A stretch of 64,000 bases of DNA. Source: Nocardia sp. NBC_00403. Its GTDB lineage: Bacteria; Actinomycetota; Actinomycetes; Mycobacteriales; Mycobacteriaceae. Shown here one piece after another: positions 24,119 through 33,211 of this stretch; the first letter of the stretch is position 1, and every line of letters starts with the position of its first letter. The notes under the pieces are model-generated. The model saw only the letters and a program-made list of their open reading frames with translations. It did not search any database and had not been told where the DNA came from. The DNA is taken from the NCBI RefSeq assembly GCF_036046055.1, contig NZ_CP107939.1, positions 1,922,001-1,986,000 of the forward strand, written 5' to 3'. The translations under genes and the position numbers were made by a program.

Positions 24119-24943
24119 TCATTCGGTGTCGATACGCTCGCGGACCTTATCCACCCAGCGCTCCACACGGTCGAGTTGCTTTTGCGCCGAACGCAATTGA
24201 TCTTGCGCGGCTCGGTCGGTGGTGCGGGCGAACTGCTTCTGCTGTTCGGCGTGGGCTAGTTCCTCGCGCAGCGCGACAAGGCGAGACTTGCTCTCGGCCA
24301 GTCGATTTGCTGCATCATCACTGGCGGACTGCGCTGAATCCCTTGCCGTGCGCGCTGATTCGAGTGCTTCGAGCGCCTCGTCGAGTTCCTGGCGTGCGGT
24401 GTTCGCGGATCCGGTGTCCGCGGGCTCGGGTGTCACCGCGGTGTCGGCGACCGCGGCGAGTGCCGGGCCTGCCGGCCCGAAACCTTCGTAGGTCGCGGAG
24501 GTGGCCAGGGTTCCGGTGCGGACCTGGTCGGCGACATCGGTATCAGCGAGTGCCGCGGTCAGCGTCTGCCCCACCTCGCGCAGCACCCCCACACCGACCG
24601 GATGACCGTGCTCGGCGGCCAGTGCCCCCGCCCGTTTGGCGAGGGCGTGCACGACCTGCTGGCGCTGTGCGGTGAGGCTGCGCAGCTGGTCGGCGGACAA
24701 CTCCCGCTGCGCGGTGCGCAGCGCGGCGCCCAACTGCAGCAGCGCGTCGACCTCTGCCGGAACTACGCGGGCCAACAGGTTCACCGTCCACGCTGTGACC
24801 GTGGGTCTGCGCAACTTGCCGATGGCCGCGGCGAGCTCTTTATCGCCCGCGTCCTTGGCGGCTTTCACCCGATCGGTCCTGGCCGCCACGAACTCACCTG
24901 GGGCGAGTCCGTACAAGTCGACGGCAACCTCCGCGAGGGTCAT
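24119..24943 (-). CDS. Conserved actinobacterial protein with C-terminal coiled coil
   Basis: A 274-residue soluble protein. The N-terminal 90 residues (MTLAEVAVDLYGLAPGEF, RRPTVTAWTVNLLAR) are a conserved actinobacterial block. The C-terminal 110 residues are Ala/Glu/Arg/Gln-rich heptads (ARQELDEALEALESARTARD) predicted to form a long coiled coil. Function is unknown. It is convergent with the M1 peptidase gene, seven bases apart. Confidence 0.7.
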   Translation of the reverse strand: MTLAEVAVDLYGLAPGEFVAARTDRVKAAKDAGDKELAAAIGKLRRPTVTAWTVNLLARVVPAEVDALLQLGAALRTAQRELSADQLRSLTAQRQQVVHALAKRAGALAAEHGHPVGVGVLREVGQTLTAALADTDVADQVRTGTLATSATYEGFGPAGPALAAVADTAVTPEPADTGSANTARQELDEALEALESARTARDSAQSASDDAANRLAESKSRLVALREELAHAEQQKQFARTTDRAAQDQLRSAQKQLDRVERWVDKVRERIDTE

Positions 24944-25038
24944 ACTTTCCAAGCGTAACGATCCAGCCTCTTCGAGCGACACAGAGCTCGGATTGCTTGA
25001 CCGCCCACCGTGTGGGCGAACTGCGAAAGGCATTGATA

Positions 25039-25131
25039 GTGGACTTCTTTGGGATTCAACTCCTCGGCCGCCTGCTGCCCTCCATCCTCGGCCACTCGAT
25101 GTTGGGAATGTACGGCCTCGGCATGCACTGA
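25039..25131 (+). CDS. Possible 30-residue hydrophobic microprotein
   Basis: A GTG-started frame, beginning VDFFGIQLLGRLLPSILGHS and ending GMYGLGMH, with GAAAGG about nine bases upstream. It is hydrophobic and Gly-rich. No family was recognised. It lies in the 314-bp gap between the coiled-coil gene and the lipoprotein gene. The frame may be chance. Confidence 0.25.
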   Translation: MDFFGIQLLGRLLPSILGHSMLGMYGLGMH

Positions 25132-25257
25132 CCACCTCTGCCCGCGGGCCGGGCACACCGAAGATCGTCCGAAGTGCAGATGCGGTTCCGGCGACCGTGA
25201 GGGTATCCTCTCCGCGTTCACGACTGCCGTGAACGCGTTCGGTGAAAGAGGTTTCAG

Positions 25258-25785
25258 GTGAAGATCCCAGGAACGAGGCTGCTGGCACGAATTGTGCTTG
25301 CCCTCCTGGCGGTGGCCGCGGTTGCGGTCGCGGTGACCGGTTGTTCGGCAATCAAGGACGCGAGCAAGTCCGATACGGCAAAAGCCAAAGTCGGTGACTG
25401 CATCAATGTCATCAAAGGCTCGGCCGTCGACTCCAAGACCGAGCCGGTCGATTGCTCGTCGGAGAAGGCCGTGTACAAGATTGTGCAGACCTACGACACG
25501 AAGACCGATTGCTCGGAGGATTACACCTCCTACGAGGAGACCTTGAACGGGGGCACCACCGCATTCCTGTGCCTCGCGCCGAATTTCAAGCAGGGCAGCT
25601 GCTACATCGACAACAACCTCACCGGATACCAGTTCGCGGATTGCGCGTCCACCGAGGCCGCTTTCCGGGTGATCCAGCGGATCGACGGACAAGTCGACGA
25701 ACTGCTCTGTGGCGCGGAGTCGGAGAAATTCCTGACCGTCTCCGATCCCAAGACGACTTTCTGCCTCGGCAGGCCGAAGGCCTGA
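25258..25785 (+). CDS. Lipoprotein, LppU-like
   Basis: A 175-residue exported lipoprotein. The N-terminus KIPGTRLLARIVLALLAV followed by VTGCSA gives a signal peptide with the lipobox cysteine at residue 29. The mature part contains evenly spaced cysteines (GDCIN, PVDCSS, KTDCSED, FLCLAP, GSCYID, FADCAS, LLCGAE, TFCLGR), which suggests disulfides. Similar small proteins with GDC and paired Cys occur in actinobacteria as LppU/SCO3897-type proteins of unknown role. GTG 25258 follows GAAAGAGG. Confidence 0.75.
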   Translation: MKIPGTRLLARIVLALLAVAAVAVAVTGCSAIKDASKSDTAKAKVGDCINVIKGSAVDSKTEPVDCSSEKAVYKIVQTYDTKTDCSEDYTSYEETLNGGTTAFLCLAPNFKQGSCYIDNNLTGYQFADCASTEAAFRVIQRIDGQVDELLCGAESEKFLTVSDPKTTFCLGRPKA

Positions 25786-25801
25786 GCTAGCGCCGAACCG
25801 C

Positions 25802-28099
25802 TCATTCCAGTAGGGCGACCGATGCGATCCGGTGCAGGGTGAAGTGCCGGACCGCGCCGGTGACCGGGTCCAGCGCATCGAGCTGGCCGTTGCCCACCTT
25901 CAACGGCTCGACAACGCGCTGGGTCGCGATGCCCGAAGCGTCGACATAGCCGATATTGACCGACCGCCGCACCCGCGCCGCCAATTGCAGCAGCGCAAGG
26001 GTCGCGGCGGTACTGGTTCGGGTGCCGTCGGGGCGCACTGCCTGCCCGTTGCGGGCGCTTGCGGCTCGCTCGCCCGCGCGCAGTTCGGCAACAAGCAGCG
26101 CCAGCTGTTCGGTGCTCGGTGGTGTCGGTCGATAGGGCTGGCGCGCATTCGGCCGGATCATGATGCGTGCGCCACGCGGCCGCAGATCGACGATGGTGCC
26201 TGCCGAATCCTCACCTGCGGGCGCAAAACCGGCCGCGCGTAGCTGCTCGAGCAGCTCGCCCAACGGGGCCTGGGCAATAGCAACGGTAGGGGCGATCGCC
26301 CGCAGCGCGAGTACGGTCGCCACGGGTGCGGCAAGGACCTGCGCGAGTAGTGCTGGGTCGTCGCTGCGCACGAACGACTGCGCCATCCCGGCCCGCAGCT
26401 GCCCGTGCCGCCTGGCCACATCGTCGATCAGATAGGTCAGCGCCTGCGGGATCGGCGTGCGTGAGTGCATCGTGAACAGCGCATGCAGTTCGGCCGCCGT
26501 CATACCGGCGTCCAGCGCGCGCCGCACCGAGGTCTCGCCGATCCGGTACACGGTTGCCGCGCCCGCCGATTCGACATCGGCGACCAACGCGATCTGCTGC
26601 TGGAGGTCCGCTGTCAGTGGGCCGGGTGCGATGACCGTCAGATCGGCCTGCACCAGCACGTGATCGACAGGGGCAGGCAATGCCGACTCCATGGCGGCCT
26701 CGGCGTCGGCCGCGCCGGTCGGCGCGCCGTGCAAGAGTGCCCTGGCCGGTGAGCCGAGCGCGCCACGGCCGACGAAGCCGAGCGCCGCCGCTTCCCGCAG
26801 TGTGTTCTCGACTGCCTCCGAGCGAAAGTGCCTGCGCCAGCGCGGTTGCCGCCACGCCATGATCCTGCCGACATCGGCGGGGTCCAGCGCAGTGCCGGAG
26901 GGATATTCGCCGAGCAGATTCAGCATCGCGCGCCGATCGCGGGGCGCGTGCGGGGTGCGCAGCTCGATCGCCAGCGCCGCGAGCGGCTTGTCGTTGGCGT
27001 CGCGCATCCCGATCATCCATGGCATCCGGTCCAGGTCGAGCCAGGCCAGCGCGAGGGTGACCCAGCGTCGGGCGAGTGGGGCCTCGCGCCAGCTGTCGGC
27101 GGCAGAGGTCGGCGCCCAGAAGTCATCGGTGGAGTCGAATTCTGGTGGCGGATCCGGTAGACCCTTCTCGACCAGCTTCGCCGCCGCGAGCAGTTCGACG
27201 AGCAACCCGGCCCGGGCTTCGTCGACTCCGGTCTGTTTGGCGATGCGACGCAACTCCCGCACCCCGAGCCCGCCCGCCCGCAATGCCGGTGCCGGTGCCT
27301 GGCCCAGCGCCTCCAGCACGTCGGCGCAGTGCCGCAACAACTCTCCCACTTCGCCCGCCGCGACCGCGTTGATGTCCGCAGGAGCCTGTTTGCTCAGCCG
27401 CGGCTGCGGCGGGGTGAGGGCATGCGGGTGGGTCACCGGTTCGCGCCGCAGCACCTGGCCGACGGTGACCGGCAGTTCGACCGTCTCCTCGTCGATCCAG
27501 TGCAGCAGTCTGCGCGTCAGCAACTGCTGGATCGGGCGGTCCGGCGGTGTGCCGGGCGCCGCGTCCCTACTGCGCCCGCGCGGGCCGGTGGTGGCGAGTT
27601 TGTCCAGCAGTGCCCGTTCGGCGGGTGTGATCTGCGTGAGGGCGGTAACCACCTCGGGCTCGGTGAGTGCATCCGGGATCTCGGTGGTGCTGCCGATGGG
27701 CCACGGCAGCGCCTCGGCGGCCGCGGGTACCAGACGCAGGTCCTCGCCGTCGGTCCAGACGAGCGCGCGGTCGGTCAATCGCTCCAGCGCGGCATCGAGT
27801 ACGGCCGCGCTCACGCGTTCGCTCAGCTGCACGTGCAGCGCGCCGCGCGATAGCGGGGTGGCGGCCCGATCGGAGCGGGTGACGCCGTGTACGGCAAGAG
27901 TTTCCACGATCGCGAACTCGAGGGTGGTCAGATCGTCGGTGGCGCGCAGCACCGACGCACGTTGTTCGGCGCGCGCGGCAAGCACCGCCATCGACGAGGG
28001 CAGTGGCACGGCCAGATCGGGCCGGAGTTCGAGCAAGGCCACGAGCTGGGCATCACTGCGGGCACCGAGCCATCCGGCCAAGGAGTCGGTCGCGGTCAT
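25802..28099 (-). CDS. Helicase-associated domain protein (XPB/Ssl2-like, Rv0862c type)
   Basis: A 765-residue protein with no Walker motifs. Long stretches of leucine-rich helical repeats precede a C-terminal third with VLVQADLTVIAPGPL and VRRSVNIGYVDASG, the latter typical of a WYL-like fold found at the ends of these proteins. The family is annotated as helicase C-terminal / XPB-Ssl2-like and is encoded near the XPB helicase in Mycobacteriales. Its role is unknown; it could be a partner or regulator of that helicase. ATG 28099 (MTATDSLAGWLGAR) is preferred over an ATG 20 codons upstream because conserved sequence begins there. Confidence 0.8.
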   Translation of the reverse strand: MTATDSLAGWLGARSDAQLVALLELRPDLAVPLPSSMAVLAARAEQRASVLRATDDLTTLEFAIVETLAVHGVTRSDRAATPLSRGALHVQLSERVSAAVLDAALERLTDRALVWTDGEDLRLVPAAAEALPWPIGSTTEIPDALTEPEVVTALTQITPAERALLDKLATTGPRGRSRDAAPGTPPDRPIQQLLTRRLLHWIDEETVELPVTVGQVLRREPVTHPHALTPPQPRLSKQAPADINAVAAGEVGELLRHCADVLEALGQAPAPALRAGGLGVRELRRIAKQTGVDEARAGLLVELLAAAKLVEKGLPDPPPEFDSTDDFWAPTSAADSWREAPLARRWVTLALAWLDLDRMPWMIGMRDANDKPLAALAIELRTPHAPRDRRAMLNLLGEYPSGTALDPADVGRIMAWRQPRWRRHFRSEAVENTLREAAALGFVGRGALGSPARALLHGAPTGAADAEAAMESALPAPVDHVLVQADLTVIAPGPLTADLQQQIALVADVESAGAATVYRIGETSVRRALDAGMTAAELHALFTMHSRTPIPQALTYLIDDVARRHGQLRAGMAQSFVRSDDPALLAQVLAAPVATVLALRAIAPTVAIAQAPLGELLEQLRAAGFAPAGEDSAGTIVDLRPRGARIMIRPNARQPYRPTPPSTEQLALLVAELRAGERAASARNGQAVRPDGTRTSTAATLALLQLAARVRRSVNIGYVDASGIATQRVVEPLKVGNGQLDALDPVTGAVRHFTLHRIASVALLE

Positions 28100-28206
28100 C
28101 GAGTCCAGCCTACGGTGCAGCGCAGTTGCTCGCCGGAGCAGGAGTGCGCATTTCGGCACCCCACCTGTATGGCCTCGGACGTATAGCGCCGGGTTAGCAT
28201 GGGCCG

Positions 28207-28395
28207 GTGGTGAACAAATCGAAGAAACCCTACGTCGACAATGGCTGGCCCAAGGTGGCCGATGGTGACCATGCGGTTACCGAGCTCTCGTCGGCTCGTT
28301 CCGGTGGTCTCTCACCGTACGGTGAGGACACCGAGTTTCCGGTTCCGGCTGATCAGCTGCCGTACATGCACCCGAACACGGTGATCAACCGCTGA
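28207..28395 (+). CDS. Small conserved protein, Rv0863-like
   Basis: A 62-residue hydrophilic protein ([20 protein letters not shown] at the start; ends [10 protein letters not shown]). Position and size match Rv0863 of M. tuberculosis, between the helicase-associated gene and rpfA. There is no known domain. Two consecutive GTG codons can serve as start (28207 or 28210). It is divergent from the helicase-associated gene. Confidence 0.68.
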   Translation: MVNKSKKPYVDNGWPKVADGDHAVTELSSARSGGLSPYGEDTEFPVPADQLPYMHPNTVINR

Positions 28396-28416
28396 TCATG
28401 GGCGGAAGCCCGCGGA

Positions 28417-28464
28417 CACGAAAAAGGTCCCCGCATCTTCGTTGATGCGGGGACCTTTTTCGTG
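28417..28464. terminator. Perfect bidirectional terminator between the Rv0863-like gene and rpfA
   Basis: Two perfectly complementary 21-base arms (CACGAAAAAGGTCCCC... and ...GGGGACCTTTTTCGTG) surround a 6-base loop TTCGTT. The T-rich side of each arm gives a T run in both directions. It serves two convergent genes. Confidence 0.92.
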
Positions 28465-28484
28465 AATGAGATTGTGGTCGAAGC

Positions 28485-29395
<911 letters not shown>

Positions 29396-29432
29396 GATAG
29401 AGGGCCGTCACCACTCCGTGACCTCCTCGTTA

Positions 29433-29448
29433 TGTGACGAGGATCACA
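29433..29448 (-). promoter_or_regulatory. CRP/GlxR operator upstream of rpfA
   Basis: TGTGACGAGGATCACA is a perfect TGTGA-N6-TCACA palindrome, the consensus for cAMP-responsive Crp/GlxR regulators. In M. tuberculosis rpfA is controlled by the CRP homologue Rv3676, so cAMP control of this gene is expected. The site lies between rpfA and the stop of the gene at 29491, so it cannot serve the latter. Confidence 0.82.
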
Positions 29449-29490
29449 CTGATGATTTGGTAACGATCGGCTCGGGTAACCGGGTTCGCG

Positions 29491-29733
29491 TCAGCGGGAG
29501 CGGCGACCGGACCACAGTGCGTACCCCACACCGACCAGGAATCCGAGCGGCGCGAGCATGGCGATCAGGTATAGCCAGAGCCCCGGCTCGGCGTCGCTGA
29601 GAATCGGCGTCAGAAATATCGCGACAATCGCCAGCAATCCGATCGCGAAGAGGCCGAGTGCGAGGTACAACAGCCGATCGCTCGAGCGGCGCCCGGACCC
29701 ACTCGGAGGCGGTGGCGCGGAAGGGTTCGTCAC
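29491..29733 (-). CDS. Small two-helix membrane protein (Rv0870c-like)
   Basis: An 80-residue protein with a Pro/Ser-rich N-terminus (TNPSAPPPPSGSGRRSSD) and two transmembrane helices (LLYLALGLFAIGLLAIVAIF and LWLYLIAMLAPLGFLVGVGY), ending in a basic tail. The gene position, upstream of rpfA and divergent from the cold-shock gene, fits Rv0870c. Function is unknown. GTG 29733 is chosen because it opens the conserved Pro-rich start; the upstream frame is not protein-like. Confidence 0.7.
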   Translation of the reverse strand: MTNPSAPPPPSGSGRRSSDRLLYLALGLFAIGLLAIVAIFLTPILSDAEPGLWLYLIAMLAPLGFLVGVGYALWSGRRSR

Positions 29734-29932
29734 TCGAAGACCGTAAAACTGATGTGCTTGCGTTATTGGCACCGGGGTAGACTCGATGCCTATCGCGTCC
29801 TGCATGCTGTGGGGCGCGTTCTTTTCGCAAACTGACAGGACCTCTCTCGCGATGTTTCGCGCGGTGGTCCCGGGCAGACGGGTGTGCTCGGTCCGATGGG
29901 GGCCGAGTTTCGATGACGAACGGGTGATGGCA

Positions 29933-30358
29933 GTGCCGACCGGCAGGGTTAAGTGGTACGACGTCGAAAAGGGCTTCGGCTTCCTTTCCCAAGACGAGGG
30001 TGAGGACGTCTACGTCCGTTCCTCAGCGCTGCCCGAGGGCATCGAATCGCTGAAGCCCGGCCAGCGTGTCGAATTCGGCATGGCCGCAGGCCGTCGCGGG
30101 CCGCAGGCGCTGAGCCTCAAGGTGCTCGAGGCGCCGCCGTCGGTCCGTCAGGGCCAGGAGCGCGAGCGTGGCGCACACCGGGAGCCTGCCGTCCGCAAGC
30201 ACACGCCGGACGAACTGCACGGGATGGTCGAGGACATGATCACCCTGCTCGAGGCAAAGGTGCAGCCGGATCTGCGCAAGGGCAAGTACCCGGATCGCAA
30301 GACCGCGCAACGCATTTCCGAGGTCGTCCGCGCCGTCGCGCGCGAGCTGGATCACTGA
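29933..30358 (+). CDS. cspB: Cold-shock-domain protein with C-terminal extension (Rv0871/CspB type)
   Basis: A 141-residue protein. Residues 1-65 are a cold-shock domain with [20 protein letters not shown] and DVYVRSSAL (RNP1 and RNP2 equivalents, the second with Val-Tyr-Val). Residues about 85-141 are a helical extension ([33 protein letters not shown]) shared with Rv0871. It binds single-stranded nucleic acid, probably as an RNA chaperone. GTG 29933 gives the family start (M/V)[11 protein letters not shown] 29927, two codons earlier, is equally possible. Confidence 0.88.
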   Translation: MPTGRVKWYDVEKGFGFLSQDEGEDVYVRSSALPEGIESLKPGQRVEFGMAAGRRGPQALSLKVLEAPPSVRQGQERERGAHREPAVRKHTPDELHGMVEDMITLLEAKVQPDLRKGKYPDRKTAQRISEVVRAVARELDH

Positions 30359-30448
30359 GCGTGCCGACTCGCCGGGCCGCGAATGTGCCCGGCGAGTCGG
30401 CCACCTCGCGAAACCGGTGGTGGCATAGGGGGTCCCGCGGAGGGGTTC

Positions 30449-31039
30449 CTACAGCGTGCTGATCGACCAGGCGGCGTGCGGGAGGTAGAACTCTTGGCCC
30501 GTCTCGTCTTTGGCGAGGATGGGCAGCTGCATCTCGACGCCGATCAGGCGCAGCTCTGGCTCCGGCTTCGAGTCGATGGTCAGGTTGAGTGCACCCTTGG
30601 GGTAGTCGTTGCGGCTGACGATACGGTCCACCGTGTCGCCGTTGGGCAGCGCATAGACCAGTCGGGCGATCCACGGCGCGTCCGCGATCTGCTTGGGCAG
30701 CGACATCTGCAGCGGATACCCCGCAGGCACCTCCAAACGGACCGTCTTGCCGATCTGGCAATCCGGCGTCGACTCACCGCAGGGCAGCCGGGAGAAGATC
30801 GAGCCCACGTCGGCGTTGCCGCCGCGCTCCGGCAGGATTCGGCAGTCCTGCATCAACGGTGTGCAGTAGCCGTAGGGCCGCACTGTGATGGCGGTGCCGT
30901 GCGCGTAGGCGGTGATCTCCGGCTCGCGCGCGGGGGCATTGCGTATCAGCACCGCGAGGACGCCGACGAAGGCGACGACGAACACCAGTCCGGCGGCTGC
31001 GCCGAGCGCGATGATGGTGCGGGTCGGTGGCTTGCTCAC
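30449..31039 (-). CDS. DUF2771 membrane-anchored exported protein (Rv0875c-like)
   Basis: A 196-residue protein with an N-terminal transmembrane anchor (TIIALGAAAGLVFVVAFVGV) and an extracytoplasmic domain with paired cysteines (YGYCTPLMQDCRILP, RLPCGESTPDCQIG). It matches DUF2771, of unknown function, next to the MFS gene in M. tuberculosis (Rv0875c-Rv0876c). GTG 31039 is chosen because GGCGAGG sits seven bases upstream. That start overlaps the stop of a repeat-encoded mini-ORF (GTGA), and the ribosome site lies inside the duplicated 68-bp unit. Confidence 0.78.
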   Translation of the reverse strand: MSKPPTRTIIALGAAAGLVFVVAFVGVLAVLIRNAPAREPEITAYAHGTAITVRPYGYCTPLMQDCRILPERGGNADVGSIFSRLPCGESTPDCQIGKTVRLEVPAGYPLQMSLPKQIADAPWIARLVYALPNGDTVDRIVSRNDYPKGALNLTIDSKPEPELRLIGVEMQLPILAKDETGQEFYLPHAAWSISTL

Positions 31040-31169
31040 GACTGCGCCTCGCCGACGCAAGGCTCCGTCGTGAGCGGCGCTGCTGTGTTGGTGGCTCGCT
31101 CGCTCACGACTGCGCCTCGCTGACGCTCGGCTCCGTCATGGGCAGGGCTGCTGTGTTTGTGGCTCGCTC
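31034..31169 (-). repeat. Two tandem copies of a 68-bp GAGCGAGC-rich element
   Basis: Copies at 31034-31101 and 31102-31169 agree at about 60 of 68 positions. Each contains an open frame, a Shine-Dalgarno GGCGAGG and a TCGTGAGC stop/start overlap. A related GTGAGTGAGCGCAGCGAGTGA tail occurs at the end of the MFS gene at 59923, pointing to a dispersed repeat family. Confidence 0.8.
31036..31107 (-). CDS. Repeat-encoded 23-residue mini-ORF, second copy
   Basis: Reads VSERATNTAAPLTTEPCVG and ends EAQS. The GTG overlaps the stop of the first mini-ORF (GTGA), and its own TGA overlaps the GTG of the DUF2771 gene (GTGA). It ends in the same GGCGAGGCGCAGTC ribosome-site sequence that serves DUF2771. 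It is probably a coupling leader rather than a functional protein. Confidence 0.4.
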   Translation of the reverse strand: MSERATNTAAPLTTEPCVGEAQS

Positions 31170-31184
31170 GCTACGCTCGCTCAC
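31104..31184 (-). CDS. Repeat-encoded 26-residue mini-ORF, first copy
   Basis: Reads VSERSERATNTAALPMTEPS and ends VSEAQS. Its GTG overlaps the last base of the MFS stop codon (TAGTG), and its TGA overlaps the GTG of the next mini-ORF. With the neighbouring copy it bridges MFS and DUF2771 without a gap in translation. Confidence 0.4.
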   Translation of the reverse strand: MSERSERATNTAALPMTEPSVSEAQS

Positions 31185-33034
31185 TAGATGGGATCTCCTA
31201 TCCCTCGTTGGATGCGCTGGGTGTCGCCACCGCGTTGTCTGCCTGTTTCGGGAGCATGCGGCCGAGTGTGTGGAATTTCCTGCTCGGCATGCTGTGGTCG
31301 GTTGCCGCCGAGACCTGGTAGCAGGGAATGACCTCGGAAGCTGACGAAGGTCTGGACCAGTCCGACCACGAGTATCGCCGACACCACCGCGAAACCCTTC
31401 CAGTAGTCGGTCGGCAGCAGCACACCGGCCGCGCCGCCGACTACCCAGCTGAGCTGCAGCACGGTCTCCGACCGGCCGAAGCCGGAGGCGATCGACTCCG
31501 GCGGCAGGTCGTCCTGGATCGAGGCGTCGAGCGAGACCTTCGCCAGCGCGCTTGCACCGGCCGCGACGAGCGTCGCAAGCGCCGCGCCGAGCAGATTGTT
31601 CGCTAACACTGCGAACAGCGCGATGAGGGTGCACGCCGCGGTGCAGCCGAGCACGATCAGGGAGGGCTTGCCGAGTTTGAGGCGGGCGCCGGTGGCGTTG
31701 CCGGTGAAATTGCCGATGGCCGCGGCGACACCGACCACACCGAGCACGGCCGCCTGCTGGACACCACCGTGCTCGGTCGCCTTGGCGACGAAGGCCACAT
31801 AGAAGGTGAGGAACCCGGTCAGCACCCGGATCGCGCTGTTGCCCCAGAGCCCGGTGACGACCGATCGGCCGAGCGGTTGCCTGCGCTTGCGCGGCGGGAT
31901 GATGGCTTCCTTCGTCGGATCGAGCACTTCGGTGTTGGCGTGGTAACTGAGAGTCGCGGGGACCTCGCCCTCGGTGACCTCGACCCAGCGCGGGATGCGC
32001 AGGCTCAGATAGGTGCCTGCGACAGCGATCGCGGTGGCGAAAATCAGTGCGCCCGTTGAGCTCGCAATCGCGGCGGCGAGTGCGGCGAAAGCGCCTGCGC
32101 CGATGGTGCCACCGACCAGGCCGAATACCGTGAGCCGAGAGTTGGTGCGCACCAAATCGATATCCGGTGGCAGCACGCGTGGCGTCACCGCGCTCTTGAG
32201 CACCGAGAACGATTTGCTTCCGACCATCATGCACAGGGCGAGCGGATAGAGCGCCCAGGTGTCGAAGGCCACGATCAGCACCACGGTGACCACTGCGCGC
32301 AGCGCGAACGAGGAGGCGAGCGCGAGCCTGCGGCCGCGCTGCAGGCGGTCGAGCAGCGGTCCGATAAGCGGTGCGATCACCGCGAACGGCGCGATGGTGA
32401 TCAGCAGATACAGCGCGACCTTCGACTTGCTCTCCGCGCTCGCGCTTGCGAAGAACAGTGTGTTGGCAAGGGCAACCGCGATAGCGGCGTCCAGGGCGAA
32501 GTTCGCCATCGTGGCGTAGGTCAGCGCGGTGAGGCCCGACTTGTCCGCGCCGTCGGCTTTCGCCGCGCGCTGGAAGGAGGCGATACCGCGCATGGTCAGC
32601 TGTTGGCCGCGCATCGCGGCAACTCTGGTGACGGTGAGCTTGCGGGGGGCGCGTTGCTCGCCGGGCTCGGTCGCTTCGGTGCTATCCGCCGGCTCGGCGT
32701 ACTCGCCGGATTCGGGTCGATGCGGCGGTTGTTTGCGCATGTCGGGGGCGGATCGATCGTGCGAACCCGGGATACGGCGGGTGTCGAACTCCGCCGGGTC
32801 GGCCGGTTCGGGCCGGGTTTCGGGTAGTCGTCGGGTGTCGAATTCCGGCGGCCGCCCCGCGGTTGGCGGTTGGCGGCGGCCGTGCTCGGGATCCAGTGGC
32901 GGCAGCGGCCGTCGAGGCGAAGGTTCGTTGGGCGGCGGATATCGGTCGAAACCGGGGTGCCGTTCGATCGGCGGAGCCTCCTCGCCGTCCCACGGACCAT
33001 GGTCAGGGCCGGAGGGATCGCGGGGAGTATTCAC
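31184..33034 (-). CDS. Major facilitator superfamily transporter with long disordered N-terminus (Rv0876c-like)
   Basis: A 616-residue protein. Residues 1-130 are Pro/Arg/Asp-rich and disordered, with a repeated EFDTRR-(L/I)-P unit. A cytoplasmic linker (KLTVTRVAAMRGQQLTMRGI) then precedes twelve hydrophobic helices from about residue 175 to 570. PLIGPLLDRLQRGRR is the MFS loop 2-3 motif. The substrate is unknown. Gene order with DUF2771 is as in Rv0876c-Rv0875c. The stop codon overlaps the first repeat mini-ORF. Confidence 0.85.
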   Translation of the reverse strand: MNTPRDPSGPDHGPWDGEEAPPIERHPGFDRYPPPNEPSPRRPLPPLDPEHGRRQPPTAGRPPEFDTRRLPETRPEPADPAEFDTRRIPGSHDRSAPDMRKQPPHRPESGEYAEPADSTEATEPGEQRAPRKLTVTRVAAMRGQQLTMRGIASFQRAAKADGADKSGLTALTYATMANFALDAAIAVALANTLFFASASAESKSKVALYLLITIAPFAVIAPLIGPLLDRLQRGRRLALASSFALRAVVTVVLIVAFDTWALYPLALCMMVGSKSFSVLKSAVTPRVLPPDIDLVRTNSRLTVFGLVGGTIGAGAFAALAAAIASSTGALIFATAIAVAGTYLSLRIPRWVEVTEGEVPATLSYHANTEVLDPTKEAIIPPRKRRQPLGRSVVTGLWGNSAIRVLTGFLTFYVAFVAKATEHGGVQQAAVLGVVGVAAAIGNFTGNATGARLKLGKPSLIVLGCTAACTLIALFAVLANNLLGAALATLVAAGASALAKVSLDASIQDDLPPESIASGFGRSETVLQLSWVVGGAAGVLLPTDYWKGFAVVSAILVVGLVQTFVSFRGHSLLPGLGGNRPQHAEQEIPHTRPHAPETGRQRGGDTQRIQRGIGDPI

Positions 33035-33211
33035 GCATCAATTCTGACTCATCCGTCTCGTCGCGTCTCAGGCCGGACGTCCGGTGTCTGGGAAGTGTGT
33101 TGCCGGGCAGGAGGCCCACTGCTCGGCCGAGCGCCCGGCGTACCCGACGGGTTACCCGTGCACTTACGAAACCACTCGTTGCGTGGCAACACGATTGGGA
33201 GCTTGCCGTGT

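Noticed and set aside
26691..28268. A 525-codon Ser/Ala/Arg-rich plus-strand frame opposite the helicase-associated gene
   Set aside because: Shadow of the minus-strand gene; no domains and no plausible start region.
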